NCBI GenBank assembly: GCA_030442035.1
Contig: JAUJEA010000012.1
Location: forward strand, 1-64,000
From: Splendidivirga corallicola
Lineage (GTDB): Bacteria; Bacteroidota; Bacteroidia; Cytophagales; Cyclobacteriaceae
Direction: 5' to 3'
Length of the DNA stretch: 64,000 bases
Made by a program: the position numbers and the translations under genes. The notes beneath the pieces were generated by a model that was not told the DNA's origin, did no database searches, and was given only the letters and a program-made list of their open reading frames with translations. Positions 1-7,248 of this stretch are shown piece after piece. The first letter of the stretch is position 1. Every line of letters begins with the position of its first letter.

Positions 1-78
1 ATAAGCCTTGCAATCATCTTCACTGGAAAACTCTTTGGAAAAATCTATTATATTATGACCTTTAAAAATATCCATCAT
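1..78 (-). CDS. IS1595-type transposase, N-terminal fragment (runs off the window)
   Basis: Reading the minus strand from ATG at 78 to base 1 gives 26 residues starting MMDIFKGHNIIDFSKEF and ending DDCKAY. This resembles the start of IS1595-family transposases, which open with an I-F-K-G-x-N-x-I-D-F segment just before a zinc-binding domain. Only this start is visible, so intactness cannot be judged. Two adjacent Met codons (73-78) could serve as start. The upstream 140 bases hold a short tandem repeat and would contain the element end, but no inverted repeat can be confirmed without the other end. The family call rests on a short match from memory. Confidence 0.55.
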   Translation of the reverse strand, partial: MMDIFKGHNIIDFSKEFSSEDDCKAY

Positions 79-128
79 TCTTTGAAAATTTTATCAAATA
101 TAGGTTATATCTAAAGTAATAACTCTAA

Positions 129-178
129 ACACTTTAACACTTTAACACTTAACACTTTAACACTTTAACACTTTAACA
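129..178. repeat. Short tandem repeat, unit about CACTTTAA
   Basis: Six near-identical 8-9 base units (ACACTTTAAC with one shortened unit) lie in tandem between the transposase fragment and the ABC transporter. Related words occur at 3475-3506 in the opposite orientation (GTGTTAAAGTG), so this looks like a genome-wide intergenic repeat rather than a gene-specific operator. Confidence 0.8.
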
Positions 179-217
179 TCCAACCAATGGCTTGTTAAAT
201 TTCCGAACCCCCAAAGC

Positions 218-1969
218 ATGAGAAAAGAGCAAAAAACGAAATCCAAAGTAACGATAGCCTATGTTTTCAAAACAATCATTTGGCCCAGAAGGAAACTGGT
301 CTTTATTGGCCTTATATTGATCATTATAAGCAGAGCGGCAAGCCTGGTACTCCCCGGTGCAAGCAAATTCCTCATGGACGATGTGATCACGGCGGGTAAA
401 ACGGAAATGTTATGGCCCTTACTGCTGGCTGTCGCAGGGTCGATCATAGTGCAGGCCATTACCTCTTTTTTATTGACAAAGATACTAAGTGTTGAAGCGC
501 AGCATCTCATTGCCCAGTTAAGGGCAAGGGTTCAAAAACAGATACTCAGGTTGCCCATCAGGTTCTTCGATAATAATAAATCAGGCGCTTTGGTTTCCAG
601 GATTATGAGTGATGTTGAGGGTGTCCGAAATTTGGTAGGAACAGGTTTGGTACAGCTTTTTGGTGGGACACTTACGGCCATCGCTTCTTTGGTCCTATTG
701 ATCAATATCAATGCCATGATGACACTGTACGTGTTGGTGCCTGTGGCTATTTTCGGTTTGATATCATTAAAAGCGTTTTCCTATATAAGACCCATATTCA
801 GAGAAAGAGGGAAAATCAATGCTGAGGTAACAGGCAGATTGACCGAGACATTGAATGGTGTAAGGGTGATTAAAGGGTTCAATGCAGAGCATCAGGAAAT
901 AAGAACTTTTGAATCAGGGGTCGAACGATTATTTCTGAATGTGAAGAAAAGTCTCACATCCACCAGCCTTGTTACAAGTTCTGCTACTTTTCTTTTAGGG
1001 ATGGCTTCAACCGGGATTATGGGAATAGGAGGGTATATGATCATCAATGATCAATTGACTATTGGTGAATTCCTGTCATTTACTTTATATCTGGGTTTTA
1101 TGATCGCACCTATCGTTCAAATGAGTAATATCGGAAGCCAGTTGACTGAAGCATTTGCCGGCCTGGACAGAACGGAGGAAATCATGAATATGGACCCTGA
1201 AGATGATGGAAGTGTTAGACAAACCTTGCTAGGAGATATTCATGGAGATATTGTTTTTGAGGACGTTTCGTTTGCTTATGAAGAAGGAAAAGAAGTGGTC
1301 CATGATATCAGTTTTCAAGCTCCGGCCGGTTCGGTGACAGCGCTTGTGGGTACATCCGGTTCCGGTAAATCAACTATAGCCGGATTGGCAGCCTCTTTTT
1401 TGAATCCTGAGGGTGGCAAGATTACCGTCGATGGGACCGATTTATCTGAAGTTTCATTGGGTAGTTACAGGAGCCAATTGGGTGTGGTACTACAGGACGA
1501 TTTTTTGTTTGAGGGGACAATCGAGGAGAATATTTTATTTCCAAGGCCAAACGCAACAAATGATCAACTTATCAATGCAGTGAAGGCAGCCCATGTGAAC
1601 GAGTTTACGGATCGATTTGAGGATGGTCTTAAAACTGTTATTGGAGAAAGAGGGGTGAAGCTATCCGGTGGCCAGCGACAGAGAATTGCCATTGCCCGGG
1701 CTGTTCTGGCCGATCCCAGGATTTTGATCCTTGATGAAGCGACATCTAATCTTGACACCGAGAGTGAAACATATATACAACAAAGTTTAAGCCAGCTGAT
1801 GCGTGGGCGAACCACATTCGTCATTGCGCACAGATTGAGTACGATCAGACAAGCAGATCAGATCCTGGTGATTGAAAAAGGAAAAATTGCCGAGCAAGGA
1901 ACGCACGATGAACTCATCGAAAGACAGGGGAGGTACTACGAATTGTATACTTATCAGGCTAGAATTTAA
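218..1969 (+). CDS. ABC-type exporter, fused membrane and ATPase domains (MsbA-like)
   Basis: A 583-residue half-transporter that as a homodimer would export a lipid, drug or peptide across the inner membrane using ATP. The N-terminal half is an ABC type-1 membrane domain with about six hydrophobic segments (first at residues 24-50). The C-terminal half is the nucleotide-binding domain: Walker A GTSGSGKS near 377-384, signature LSGGQ at 482-486, Walker B ILILDEAT near 502-509, then the H-loop VIAHRLST. Length and order match the MsbA/LmrA group. It is preceded by a tandem repeat and followed by 247 bases before the next gene, so it is probably monocistronic. The substrate cannot be inferred. 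Confidence 0.93.
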   Translation: MRKEQKTKSKVTIAYVFKTIIWPRRKLVFIGLILIIISRAASLVLPGASKFLMDDVITAGKTEMLWPLLLAVAGSIIVQAITSFLLTKILSVEAQHLIAQLRARVQKQILRLPIRFFDNNKSGALVSRIMSDVEGVRNLVGTGLVQLFGGTLTAIASLVLLININAMMTLYVLVPVAIFGLISLKAFSYIRPIFRERGKINAEVTGRLTETLNGVRVIKGFNAEHQEIRTFESGVERLFLNVKKSLTSTSLVTSSATFLLGMASTGIMGIGGYMIINDQLTIGEFLSFTLYLGFMIAPIVQMSNIGSQLTEAFAGLDRTEEIMNMDPEDDGSVRQTLLGDIHGDIVFEDVSFAYEEGKEVVHDISFQAPAGSVTALVGTSGSGKSTIAGLAASFLNPEGGKITVDGTDLSEVSLGSYRSQLGVVLQDDFLFEGTIEENILFPRPNATNDQLINAVKAAHVNEFTDRFEDGLKTVIGERGVKLSGGQRQRIAIARAVLADPRILILDEATSNLDTESETYIQQSLSQLMRGRTTFVIAHRLSTIRQADQILVIEKGKIAEQGTHDELIERQGRYYELYTYQARI

Positions 1970-1970
1970 T

Positions 1971-2007
1971 AGTTTTTAGTGTTGAGTTTTGAGTTTTTAG
2001 TTAAAAA
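1971..2007. repeat. Dispersed repeat of TTTTGAGTTTTTAGTT type, copy 1
   Basis: Imperfect tandem GAGTTTTTAGTT words directly after the ABC gene stop. The same words recur at 36661-36697 after the last sulfatase. Both sit just downstream of a stop codon. Confidence 0.7.
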
Positions 2008-2170
2008 AATCTGGAGTGGGTTGATTTCATCAGTTTGTGTGCAACAGAGCATAGGGCAGATGTCCTGGCTATTGCTTTGTCATAGATATCTTGGCTAACT
2101 CGTTTTTCAAATTTATTTCTTGGAGCTAATGGATTCCTTTTGATAAGTAAAGTTTTCTGTATATATTAAC

Positions 2171-2190
2171 ATGTTGCTAATTAGTAACAT
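2171..2190. promoter_or_regulatory. Palindromic operator upstream of the ArsR-SRPBCC gene
   Basis: ATGTTGCTAATTAGTAACAT is a 20-base inverted repeat with 10-base half-sites and a single mismatched pair (position 6). It ends 26 bases before the GTG start of the ArsR-family gene. ArsR/SmtB dimers bind such imperfect palindromes and commonly autoregulate; that this site is the autoregulatory operator is inference from position and symmetry. Confidence 0.65.
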
Positions 2191-2216
2191 ATAGAATTTT
2201 ATCAATAAAAACATCG

Positions 2217-3035
2217 GTGCATATAAACGAACAAACTGAAACGGTGCAGGTATGGAAGGCGCTGGCTGACCCTGTTAGGAGGCAATTGATGGATCTCGTG
2301 AGGGAATCTCCCAAAACAACAGGCGATCTTGTTTCAAAATTTGAGTCAATTGGTAGGTGTGCTGTTATGAAGCACCTAGGCATTTTGGAAAAAGCCAATT
2401 TAATTACAGTCAGGAGGGAAGGGAAGTACCGCTGGAATTATATCAATGCCATACCACTGCAGGAAATATATGAAAGATGGGTAAAAAAATATGAAGCCCA
2501 ATGGGCTACTAATCTGCTTCAATTAAAGGAAGTAGCAGAATATAAATCAAACATTGATACATTAATAGAAGACACCGTTATGCAAGAAAACAATCAAACA
2601 ATCAAGATCAATTTGGAAATTCCAATCAAGGCGCCCATACAGCAAGTCTGGGAATGCCTTATCAAGGATGTAGGGATTTGGTGGAGGAAAGATTTTTATA
2701 CCAGCACCAAAACGGTTGATTTTATCATTGAACCGGTGGTTGGGGGAAGAATGTATGAGGATTATGGTAATAATGAAGGGCTTTTATGGGCCAATGTTAT
2801 CATTGTAGATTCACCGAAAGTGTTGGAGCTTAAGGGACATCTGAGCCCGCAGTTTGGCGGCCCGGCTTTTTCATTTCTTCGGTTGACTTTGGAAGAGAAT
2901 GATTCGAATACCGTGCTGAATCTTTCAGATACTGTTTTTGGAGATGTTTCTGAGAATACCAAAAAAGATCTGACTTCCGGATGGCAATTATTGTTTGAAG
3001 ACACTTTTAAGGAGTATGCTGAATCCAAATCCTAA
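2217..3035 (+). CDS. ArsR-family winged-helix regulator fused to an SRPBCC (AHSA1-like) domain
   Basis: A 272-residue two-domain protein. Residues about 8-95 are an ArsR-type winged helix (VWKALADPVRRQLMDLV, then VMKHLGILEKANLI and the wing REGKYRW). Residues about 128-268 are an SRPBCC/AHSA1 hydrophobic-ligand fold (start EIPIKAPIQQVWECL, middle VVGGRMYEDYG). The only usable start is GTG at 2217: the frame has a stop at 2178-2180 and no ATG between. The fusion suggests a small hydrophobic ligand rather than a metal controls DNA binding, since no Cys-rich metal site is seen. A palindromic operator lies just upstream, and the NTF2-like gene follows after 11 bases, so the two are probably co-transcribed. 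The ligand is unknown. Confidence 0.85.
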   Translation: MHINEQTETVQVWKALADPVRRQLMDLVRESPKTTGDLVSKFESIGRCAVMKHLGILEKANLITVRREGKYRWNYINAIPLQEIYERWVKKYEAQWATNLLQLKEVAEYKSNIDTLIEDTVMQENNQTIKINLEIPIKAPIQQVWECLIKDVGIWWRKDFYTSTKTVDFIIEPVVGGRMYEDYGNNEGLLWANVIIVDSPKVLELKGHLSPQFGGPAFSFLRLTLEENDSNTVLNLSDTVFGDVSENTKKDLTSGWQLLFEDTFKEYAESKS

Positions 3036-3046
3036 AATGACTGATC

Positions 3047-3469
3047 ATGCGTAGATTAATTATCTTAACAATTTTCTTTGTTTTTCTTCTGACGAGTAAT
3101 CAGGCTTTTGCACAACAAGAGGAAGAGGTCGCTATTTTGAACAATCAAATCAAGGCATTTAATGACCGGGATATTGATTTGTTAGTAGAAAATATTGATG
3201 AAAATTTCGAATGGTTCTTTATCACCTCCGATACAATGTGGGTAGAGGTAAGTGGTAGAGAACAATTCCGGAATGGTATGGAATCCTATTTTAAATCAAT
3301 TCCATCTGTGAGATCAGAGATATCGGATCTAGCTATTGTAGGTGATCGGGTAAGTTTTAAAGAGACCGTTCATTGGGAAAATAAGAAGGGAAAATTTTCA
3401 CAGGCAGCATTGGGCGTTTATCAGATAAAGAATAATAAGATCCTCAGGGCCTGGTATTATGCAGACTGA
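3047..3469 (+). CDS. Secreted NTF2-like (SnoaL/ketosteroid-isomerase fold) protein
   Basis: 140 residues with a clear signal peptide (residues 1-22, hydrophobic core LTIFFVFLLT, ending AFAQQ). The rest matches the NTF2-like superfamily: an early helix with AILNNQIKAFNDRDIDLL, a central WVEVSGREQFRNGM, and a closing strand YQIKNNKILRAWYY typical of SnoaL-type polyketide or nuclear-transport-factor folds. It probably acts in the periplasm. It starts 11 bases after the ArsR-SRPBCC gene on the same strand and probably belongs to that regulator's transcript. No catalytic residue can be assigned, and the ligand is unknown. Confidence 0.75.
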   Translation: MRRLIILTIFFVFLLTSNQAFAQQEEEVAILNNQIKAFNDRDIDLLVENIDENFEWFFITSDTMWVEVSGREQFRNGMESYFKSIPSVRSEISDLAIVGDRVSFKETVHWENKKGKFSQAALGVYQIKNNKILRAWYYAD

Positions 3470-3474
3470 TAGAA

Positions 3475-3506
3475 GTGTTAAAGTGGAATAGTGTTAAAGT
3501 GGAATG
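3475..3506. repeat. Two tandem 16-base units GTGTTAAAGTGGAAT(A/G)
   Basis: Two exact 16-base units differing only in the last base lie directly after the NTF2-like gene, followed by a degenerate third (GTGTTGAGGTG). This is the reverse-strand relative of the CACTTTAA repeat at 129-178. Confidence 0.7.
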
Positions 3507-3546
3507 GTGTTGAGGTGTAAAAGTATTTGAGGTATCAACTGGTTAA

Positions 3547-3566
3547 TTCAGGTCCGAAGACCTGAA
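3547..3566 (-). terminator. UUCG-loop hairpin 3' of the small membrane protein gene
   Basis: On the minus strand the sequence reads TTCAGGTC-TTCG-GACCTGAA: an 8-bp stem closed by a C(UUCG)G tetraloop. It lies 27 bases past the stop of the minus-strand gene, between two convergent genes. No T-tract follows, so it may be an mRNA 3'-end stabiliser rather than a full intrinsic terminator. Confidence 0.5.
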
Positions 3567-3593
3567 ACAACCATTTATGATTTATAAAGGCAC

Positions 3594-3983
3594 TTAACAT
3601 TCCATTTCCTTTAGAAATTTGCGTTGTCCCATAGCAAAAAGCGCCACGATCAATGCTACAATCGCAATGAGTATATAAGCTTGGGTGTTGAGTTGAAAAG
3701 CTTGCAATGCAATAATGATAAAGCTCCCGATCACCCATAACCAGTCCTGCAGGATAATGAACTTTACCTGCTTTATGGATAACTCCTTTTTATGTGCTGT
3801 CATGAACAAGGATCCTGCAAATAATAACAATGCAATTCCTATATACATCAACACTAAGGAATTGCCTGCATTCATCCAGGAGGCCACGGTTTTATGAAGC
3901 AGAATGAGTATCACCCCACTAACCGTTGAAAAAGTAGCATTGAATTTCAAAACATTCCTTAATTTGATTTCTGCAGTATTCAT
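3594..3983 (-). CDS. Small four-helix membrane protein, unknown function
   Basis: 129 residues, almost entirely four hydrophobic helices (about 17-35, 42-62, 74-94, 98-116) with short basic loops (AHKKELSIKQ; MGQRKFLKEMEC at the C-terminus). No enzyme motif is visible. The layout resembles small integral membrane proteins of the DUF/DoxX-like size class, but I do not recognise the family. It is convergent with the NTF2-like gene and separated from the next minus-strand gene by an eleven-unit tandem repeat, so it is probably transcribed alone. Confidence 0.7.
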   Translation of the reverse strand: MNTAEIKLRNVLKFNATFSTVSGVILILLHKTVASWMNAGNSLVLMYIGIALLLFAGSLFMTAHKKELSIKQVKFIILQDWLWVIGSFIIIALQAFQLNTQAYILIAIVALIVALFAMGQRKFLKEMEC

Positions 3984-4119
3984 AACTTTTGATTTATCAG
4001 TGAAACTAAATGACTCTTACTTATTGATTGCCCGAACAGCCCTACTCGACAATATCTTGGTCAGAATGTATTAATTTCTATCCAATATTCTGAAACCCAC
4101 AACCACCGTCAGCGTATCC

Positions 4120-4199
4120 TTGTTAATTGTTAATTGTTAATTGTTAATTGTTAATTGTTAATTGTTAATTGTTAATTGTTAATTGTTAATTGTTAATTG
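4120..4199. repeat. Tandem heptanucleotide repeat (TTGTTAA), about 11 units
   Basis: An 80-base uninterrupted array of the 7-base unit TTGTTAA/TTAATTG. Its end at 4186-4199 forms the last codons and the stop (I-N-N-stop) of the minus-strand SRPBCC gene. The unit is not a multiple of three, so copy-number change shifts the downstream frame, but every frame soon reaches TAA within the array, so the effect on the protein would be small. Confidence 0.95.
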
Positions 4200-4626
4200 C
4201 CTCCACTCTTTTCTTCAATGCCTTATTCATTGCCTCGAACCCATTCTTAGTATTTTCTCCAATAATTTTCATTAAAGTGCCAGCAAGCAAGCCACTGAAT
4301 TTCTCACCATGTGTCAGCCTTACACTTGTCTTTCCTACCTGCTCAATTAGAAAGTAATGCTCACCATCAAATAAGCCTCTGACAAACAAATGGCCCAACC
4401 AGCGAAACTCCTTTTTTGGCTTCAGCTCAAGGATGGTCGGTTTAAAAACCTGTGCTGATTTATCATTGACCCTTATCGTATTTTTGAGTGTTGCTCCTTT
4501 CCTGGCTTCACCTTCTATGGAAGTAATAAAAGGATTCCATTCCGGATAGCTATTAAAATCCATCAAAACACCCCAAACGATATCCGGTGTGCTGTGGATC
4601 AATATGTTTGTATCAATCGATTTCAT
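4186..4626 (-). CDS. SRPBCC-family protein (polyketide cyclase/START-like fold)
   Basis: 146 residues from MKSIDTNILI. The typical SRPBCC opening is followed by TPDIVWGVLMDFNSYPEWNPFI, whose W-x-x-L-x-D-x-x-x-Y-P-x-W pattern is the family hallmark. The later FRWLGHLFVRGLFDGEHYFLI strand lines the cavity. The frame extends 25 codons further upstream, but that extension lacks the family start, so ATG at 4626 is chosen. It is a soluble small-molecule-binding protein of unknown ligand. It is divergent from the AraC regulator with about 110 bases between, which suggests that regulator may control it. The C-terminal stop lies inside the heptanucleotide repeat. Confidence 0.8.
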   Translation of the reverse strand: MKSIDTNILIHSTPDIVWGVLMDFNSYPEWNPFITSIEGEARKGATLKNTIRVNDKSAQVFKPTILELKPKKEFRWLGHLFVRGLFDGEHYFLIEQVGKTSVRLTHGEKFSGLLAGTLMKIIGENTKNGFEAMNKALKKRVEAINN

Positions 4627-4700
4627 GTTTAACTTTTTATAAGACAAAGCTAGAAAGCATAGAGCAGCCTGGGTTTGTATTGAGCGACAGAAAATAGACA

Positions 4701-4732
4701 TTTGATGCCAACTCTCATTTTTGCTATTTTTG
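4701..4732 (+). promoter_or_regulatory. Bacteroidota-type promoter abutting the AraC gene start
   Basis: TTTG at 4701-4704 and TATTTTTG (TAnnTTTG box) at 4725-4732 are separated by 20 bases, matching the known Bacteroidota -33/-7 promoter. The box ends 4 bases before ATG 4737, so the predicted transcript would be leaderless or nearly so. Confidence 0.45.
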
Positions 4733-4736
4733 ATTT

Positions 4737-5747
4737 ATGACTTTCAGTGCCCGTTTTGTTTTAAGCATTATTCGTTTTGCTGGCGTTCAGGGAGCCAATG
4801 CCAAGAAGCTTTTGGAGCTCACAGGCTATTCCATGGAAGCGTTGTGCGATGAGGCACTTCGGGTGGATTCAGAAGTATACAACCTGGTTCTGGAGCAGGC
4901 TATTGCAACCACCGGGGATGATTGCTTTGGATTGCATTCCGGAGAATACTTGAACCTTTCAGCGGCAGGGCTTATCGGGCAGATCACACAAACCTCCGCA
5001 ACTGTCAAAGAAGCATTGGATTATTGTTGTGAGTTTGCGCAGCTTGGCTGCAGAGCGCTTCCAATGGAGCTTATGGAGGAGGAACAATATTTTAGACTAT
5101 TAATTAAACCGGATGCGCTATGGCTACAGCAATCTGAACTGAGTGTCAGACATACCATTGATGGTGTTCTGGCCTTTACGATCAGGGAGTTTCATACTTT
5201 AACTTTTCAAAAGTATTACCCGGTAGCCATCAATTACGCTTTTGGCCAGCTCAAAAATACTGAGGAATACAAGAGGGTGTTTCAATGCCCTTTCAGGTTC
5301 AATCGGCAGGAGACTTCTATTTTGTTTGATAAAAACACGATCAATCAACCGGTTGTAACAAGTGATTATGAGCTTTTACGTATTTTGGTGGAACATGCGG
5401 AGGAAAAGATCGCTACTATTGAGAATGAGGAAGGGTTTGCTCATTTGGTAAAACAGTCCATGATCAATTTAATCAAGCCGGAGTTCCCAACCATTGAGCA
5501 GGTAGCTAGTAATCTCAACATAAGCGTTCGAACGCTGCAACGCAGATTAAAGGAAGAGGGAATTACTTTTAAAGAAATACTGGAATCACTAAGAAAGGAC
5601 TTCGCGGCTAGTTATCTCAGAAAACCAGCATTGAGTATTAATGAAATAGCCTATTTGCTGAGTTATGCGGATGCCAGTACTTTTATCAGGTCTTTCAAAA
5701 GGTGGACCGGAAAAAGCCCTCAAGCTTATAGAACCGAATTGCTGTGA
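4737..5747 (+). CDS. AraC-family transcriptional regulator
   Basis: 336 residues. The N-terminal two thirds resemble the arabinose-binding-like sensor found in OruR/ArgR-type AraC proteins (AQLGCRALPME, then FREFHT-like strands). The C-terminal 90 residues carry two helix-turn-helix units: TIEQVASNLNISVRTLQRRL followed by SINEIAYLLSYADASTFIRS and the signature tail FKRWTGKSPQAYR. It binds DNA, and the effector is unknown. It is divergent from the SRPBCC gene, a usual arrangement for a local regulator and its target. It converges tail to tail with the DksA/TraR gene, with 4 bases between stops. Confidence 0.9.
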   Translation: MTFSARFVLSIIRFAGVQGANAKKLLELTGYSMEALCDEALRVDSEVYNLVLEQAIATTGDDCFGLHSGEYLNLSAAGLIGQITQTSATVKEALDYCCEFAQLGCRALPMELMEEEQYFRLLIKPDALWLQQSELSVRHTIDGVLAFTIREFHTLTFQKYYPVAINYAFGQLKNTEEYKRVFQCPFRFNRQETSILFDKNTINQPVVTSDYELLRILVEHAEEKIATIENEEGFAHLVKQSMINLIKPEFPTIEQVASNLNISVRTLQRRLKEEGITFKEILESLRKDFAASYLRKPALSINEIAYLLSYADASTFIRSFKRWTGKSPQAYRTELL

Positions 5748-5751
5748 TTTC

Positions 5752-6078
5752 TTAGGCACAGTTAACACACTTATTGCTGTGAGGCATGAGCATAATACGT
5801 CCTAATGGGATAGACTGTTTACATTTCACACAAATACCAAAATCTGGGTCATCAATTTTTGAGCGTGCATTTTCCAGCTTTGAGAGTTTGTCTTTCGCTT
5901 GCCTGAGAGAAGCTTCGGCTACGCTTTTGTTGTTAATAGCGTCCATACGACTTATTCTTCCAATGGCATTTTCCGGAGAGATGGGTTTAACTTGTTCTTC
6001 AAGGTTTTGGATATCTTTTAGCGTTTTTGCAATCTCTTCTTTGATCTTTGCTTCAATTGATTTTTTATCCAGTTCCAT
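5752..6078 (-). CDS. DksA/TraR-type C4 zinc-finger protein
   Basis: 108 residues. A long charged coiled-coil (about 5-70, rich in Glu/Lys, EEIAKTLKDIQNLEEQV) leads to a C4 zinc finger with Cys at 83, 86, 104 and 107 (CVKC ... CVNC). This is the DksA/TraR architecture, whose members bind the RNA polymerase secondary channel and modulate initiation, often with ppGpp. The acidic tip residues of true DksA (D-x-x-D-A) are not evident, so a TraR/YbiI-like variant is more likely than housekeeping DksA. It is cytoplasmic and probably monocistronic. Confidence 0.85.
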   Translation of the reverse strand: MELDKKSIEAKIKEEIAKTLKDIQNLEEQVKPISPENAIGRISRMDAINNKSVAEASLRQAKDKLSKLENARSKIDDPDFGICVKCKQSIPLGRIMLMPHSNKCVNCA

Positions 6079-6205
6079 TTCAGTTTGATCTGCAATATGT
6101 TATGAAACTACAAAAAACCGTATACAAAGTCTTCATAAACTTTGATAACCATGAAATTGTTTGTAATTTTCTCATAAAGGCCTGGTATTGGAATAAAAAG
6201 TCTGC

Positions 6206-7243
6206 TTAATACCATTCCGGTTTATTCCGCGTTGCATTCTTTCTTAAGGAACAATCATAACAAGTAGGTGGGATATCAGGTGCATTTCCGCAATCAGACT
6301 CAACGGCATAATTTCTTTCCAGATTTCGCACATACATTCTTTCCAACACAACTGAAGACGCGCCAAAGAAACCAACAACTCTTTTGTCTTTATTGGTTTT
6401 GTTGAATAGGTTTCCTTGTATGGGCGACGGTATTGGATCAAAGATTGTTCCCTGAGCCTCCCTTTGTTTTTTAATTTGATCCCAATATTGAAAAGCTCGG
6501 GCAGTAATAGTATGTTGTTCTACTGTTAACAAAAACTGGCCACTGATATCATTTTTTTCCACATATGGAATGAAATCAACAGACTGGACAAATGTTTCTC
6601 CATTTCTGTCGCCATCTCTGAGAATGGCAATGTTGTCATTATCATGCTCTATGACCCAACATGGATTTGGATCCAAATCCTTCCTAATTTCATAAACACT
6701 ATGCCAACGCCAACGGTAATAATTATTTTCAGAAACATTATCATGGATTTCAATGGAAATATCTTCTCCGTACTCCGGAACCTGTATACCGCCTTTTAAA
6801 ATGGTCCTTTCTCCTTTGGTGGTAATTACCTTGTTAAAACCGGTAGAAGGCAGCATGGTTTCGTATTCCGATTCAAGTTCATCACCATCAGAAAGCCTGA
6901 TGGAAACCCGGTATTGCCGACCAACTACCCCTTGGAATGACGGACTGGTGAGGTACGAGCCAGGGTCATCTGCATCCAGGTTTAAAGGTTCCCGGTTACC
7001 CAGATCATCTTCTATGAAAACCACCGCATCATTAATAGGAACAAAATTAAGCTTATCAAAAGATTCCTCTGTGAATGGAACTGATCTCAATACTTTTACT
7101 TTATGGGGCCCTGCTAAGTTGGTTATGAGCCCGTCAACAACTACCGGTGGATCTTCACCGGGATTGTTAAACGCTATCGGATCAATGCATTGACACAACA
7201 AGATGGAAACCAATAACAAGTATTTTGATAAACTGACTTTCAT
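6206..7243 (-). CDS. DUF4249 family lipoprotein, third gene of a TonB-receptor operon
   Basis: 345 residues with a lipoprotein signal (hydrophobic LLLVSILLCQ then Cys at about 19). The body matches DUF4249: an N-terminal VVDGLITNLAGPHKVKVLRS strand pattern, YRVSIRLSDGDELESE, and a Cys-rich C-terminus (CGNAPDIPPTCYDC). DUF4249 proteins in Bacteroidota are typically encoded right after STN-containing TonB-dependent receptors and are presumed outer-membrane partners; their biochemical role is not established. The start lies 5 bases after the stop of the preceding gene, supporting one transcript of three genes (11660 down to 6206). Confidence 0.85.
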   Translation of the reverse strand: MKVSLSKYLLLVSILLCQCIDPIAFNNPGEDPPVVVDGLITNLAGPHKVKVLRSVPFTEESFDKLNFVPINDAVVFIEDDLGNREPLNLDADDPGSYLTSPSFQGVVGRQYRVSIRLSDGDELESEYETMLPSTGFNKVITTKGERTILKGGIQVPEYGEDISIEIHDNVSENNYYRWRWHSVYEIRKDLDPNPCWVIEHDNDNIAILRDGDRNGETFVQSVDFIPYVEKNDISGQFLLTVEQHTITARAFQYWDQIKKQREAQGTIFDPIPSPIQGNLFNKTNKDKRVVGFFGASSVVLERMYVRNLERNYAVESDCGNAPDIPPTCYDCSLRKNATRNKPEWY

Positions 7244-7248
7244 AAACC

